Shown one piece after another: positions 63,100 to 64,000 of a stretch of DNA of 64,000 bases. The first letter of the stretch is position 1; every line of letters begins with the position of its first letter. This stretch comes from Burkholderiales bacterium. Lineage in GTDB: Bacteria > Pseudomonadota > Gammaproteobacteria > Burkholderiales > Burkholderiaceae_C. The position numbers and the translations under genes are program-made. The stretch spans positions 9,850 to 73,849 of the forward strand of contig JAECRL010000004.1 in NCBI GenBank assembly GCA_016000265.1, in the 5' to 3' direction. Under the pieces are notes generated by a model, which was not told the DNA's origin, did no database searches, and saw nothing but the letters and a program-made list of their open reading frames with translations.

Positions 63100-64000
63100 T
63101 CAGCCGATGTCGCGCCCGACGGTGACGCCGCCAGGTCGATCGAAGAGGGCATCGGCCTGGGCGTCGGCTTGGGCATCGGGGCCGAACTCGTCGCGGTCAT
63201 GCGGCGAGGCGACGCGGCGCGGGCCCGCCTCGCCCGGGGCCTGCCCCAACACAGGCAGGGGGTCGATGCCACGCCAGACGGGCGCCGAGATGGCCATGCT
63301 GGCCAGCAGGCCGCTGGTTCGCGCGGCCCACCAGACCGCCCCGGCCGACAAGGCCGCGCCCCCGGCCTGCATGGCCTGGACGTCGAGCGCGTCGCCCAGC
63401 TCACCGGCCTCGGGCGGCCAGGCCGAGACCTCGCCGAGCTCGATCAGGCGGGGTGCGGCATCGGGTGAGGCGGCTTCGGGCGAGCCCCCGGCGTCGCCTC
63501 GGTCGAGGACGCGAGCGAGGACCTGCAGCGGGGAGGCGGTGTCACCGGCCAGGTTCACGCCCTGCATGTCCCAGCGCAGGGACGCGAGCGGGCCGCCTGA
63601 CGAGGTGGACGCAGGCGCGCCGCCTGGCATGCCATCGGCGCTTCGCCCTGCGGCGCTGGGCTCGCTGGGCAAGATCAGGGCCCCGTCCAGCAAGGCCGGC
63701 AGCGCCACGGGGACAGCGGGGGCCGCCGCGACGCGGGGCGCGGTCGGCTCCGGCGTGGCTTCGGCGACCGGGGTGGGCGCCTCGGGCGGTGGCGCAGGCT
63801 CGGGAGCGGGCGCGGGCTCCGGGCTCGGCGGCAAGGCGGGCAAGGTCGGCTCGGGCGCGGCCGGGACCGACGGGGGCGCGCTCACCTGCACGCGGATGAC
63901 CTGGGCGGGGCCGGTGAGGCCCCCATCGCTGAGCGCCACGGTGAACTCGTCGGGGCCGACGTGACCGCCGGTCGCGGTGTAGACGAAGCTGCCGTCCGCC
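63100..64000 (-). CDS. 3' end of a large cadherin-like/Ig-like repeat adhesin (partial)
   Basis: The frame is open to the window edge, so only the last 300 or so residues are seen. The visible start, DGSFVYTATGGHVGPDEFTVALSDGG, is the end of a bacterial cadherin-like/VCBS-type tandem domain as found in giant adhesins. A Pro/Ala/Glu linker follows (PAPEPAPPPEAPTP), then a unique C-terminal domain of unknown type. No RTX nonapeptides are visible in this part. Together with a downstream adaptor and two diguanylate cyclases it suggests a c-di-GMP-controlled surface adhesin, comparable in logic to LapA; this is inference. Confidence 0.72.
   Translation of the reverse strand, partial: ADGSFVYTATGGHVGPDEFTVALSDGGLTGPAQVIRVQVSAPPSVPAAPEPTLPALPPSPEPAPAPEPAPPPEAPTPVAEATPEPTAPRVAAAPAVPVALPALLDGALILPSEPSAAGRSADGMPGGAPASTSSGGPLASLRWDMQGVNLAGDTASPLQVLARVLDRGDAGGSPEAASPDAAPRLIELGEVSAWPPEAGELGDALDVQAMQAGGAALSAGAVWWAARTSGLLASMAISAPVWRGIDPLPVLGQAPGEAGPRRVASPHDRDEFGPDAQADAQADALFDRPGGVTVGRDIG

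Overview
The window is GC-rich, densely coded DNA from a betaproteobacterium of the order Burkholderiales, probably near Comamonadaceae or the Sphaerotilus/Leptothrix group. The evidence is a DUF3567 gene, LiuR-type palindromic operators, many c-di-GMP enzymes, a type VI secretion (T6SS) VgrG island and a PEP-CTERM protein. Taxonomy is inferred from gene families only.

Layout. 1-5.5 kb: a T6SS island on the minus strand (VgrG, a polymorphic effector, an Imm71/72-like immunity gene, and a 54-bp fragment of a second vgrG at the left edge). 5.6-10.7 kb: a potassium channel, two EAL phosphodiesterase-type proteins with degenerate GGDEF domains, and a DUF3567 gene. 10.9-20.7 kb: a stress and lipid module. 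It has a minus-strand operon (glutathione peroxidase, FAD oxidoreductase, DUF1365, cyclopropane-fatty-acid-synthase-like methyltransferase, MFS carrier, DUF3833 lipoprotein), a divergent CarH/LitR-type B12 photoreceptor regulator, a diiron ferritin-like/desaturase-like protein and a fasciclin protein. A 1.2-kb gap (19.0-20.2 kb) without genes holds an inverted pair of multi-hairpin repeats. 20.8-27.4 kb: fatty-acid beta-oxidation (CoA-transferase, FadJ-like, thiolase, acyl-CoA dehydrogenase) with a divergent TetR regulator. 27.4-29.8 kb: a SigK-like ECF sigma factor, its RskA-like anti-sigma factor and a DUF4394 protein. 29.9-32.5 kb: two diguanylate cyclases and small genes. 32.6-43.4 kb: a minus-strand Rhs locus with an alpha-toroid/FG-GAP protein, a giant Rhs protein tipped by a NucA/NucB nuclease, and a ComJ-like immunity protein. 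43.5-50.8 kb: LiuR and a divergent branched acyl-CoA carboxylase operon. 50.9-52.0 kb: a PEP-CTERM protein. 52.0-58.0 kb: a complete type II-C CRISPR-Cas system (tracrRNA, cas9, cas1, cas2, 20-repeat array). 58.0-64.0 kb: two diguanylate cyclases, a membrane-fusion adaptor and the 3' end of a large adhesin gene.

How the parts connect. Four promoter-like sites of the form CATCC-N15/16-(C/G)CGTA lie upstream of the peroxidase/lipid operon, the ferritin-like gene, the fasciclin gene and the DUF4394 gene. They resemble mycobacterial SigK promoters, and SigK/RskA controls fasciclin proteins in mycobacteria, so I infer that the local sigma factor drives these dispersed genes. The CarH/LitR regulator carries both the W-x9-EH and E-x-H-x-x-G motifs, which would put the same lipid module under light and B12 control. 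A perfect LiuR-type palindrome overlaps the promoter of the carboxylase operon, and a 15/16 match lies upstream of the beta-oxidation/TetR pair. In the CRISPR locus the tracrRNA and the array both appear to be read from the minus strand, opposite to the cas genes.
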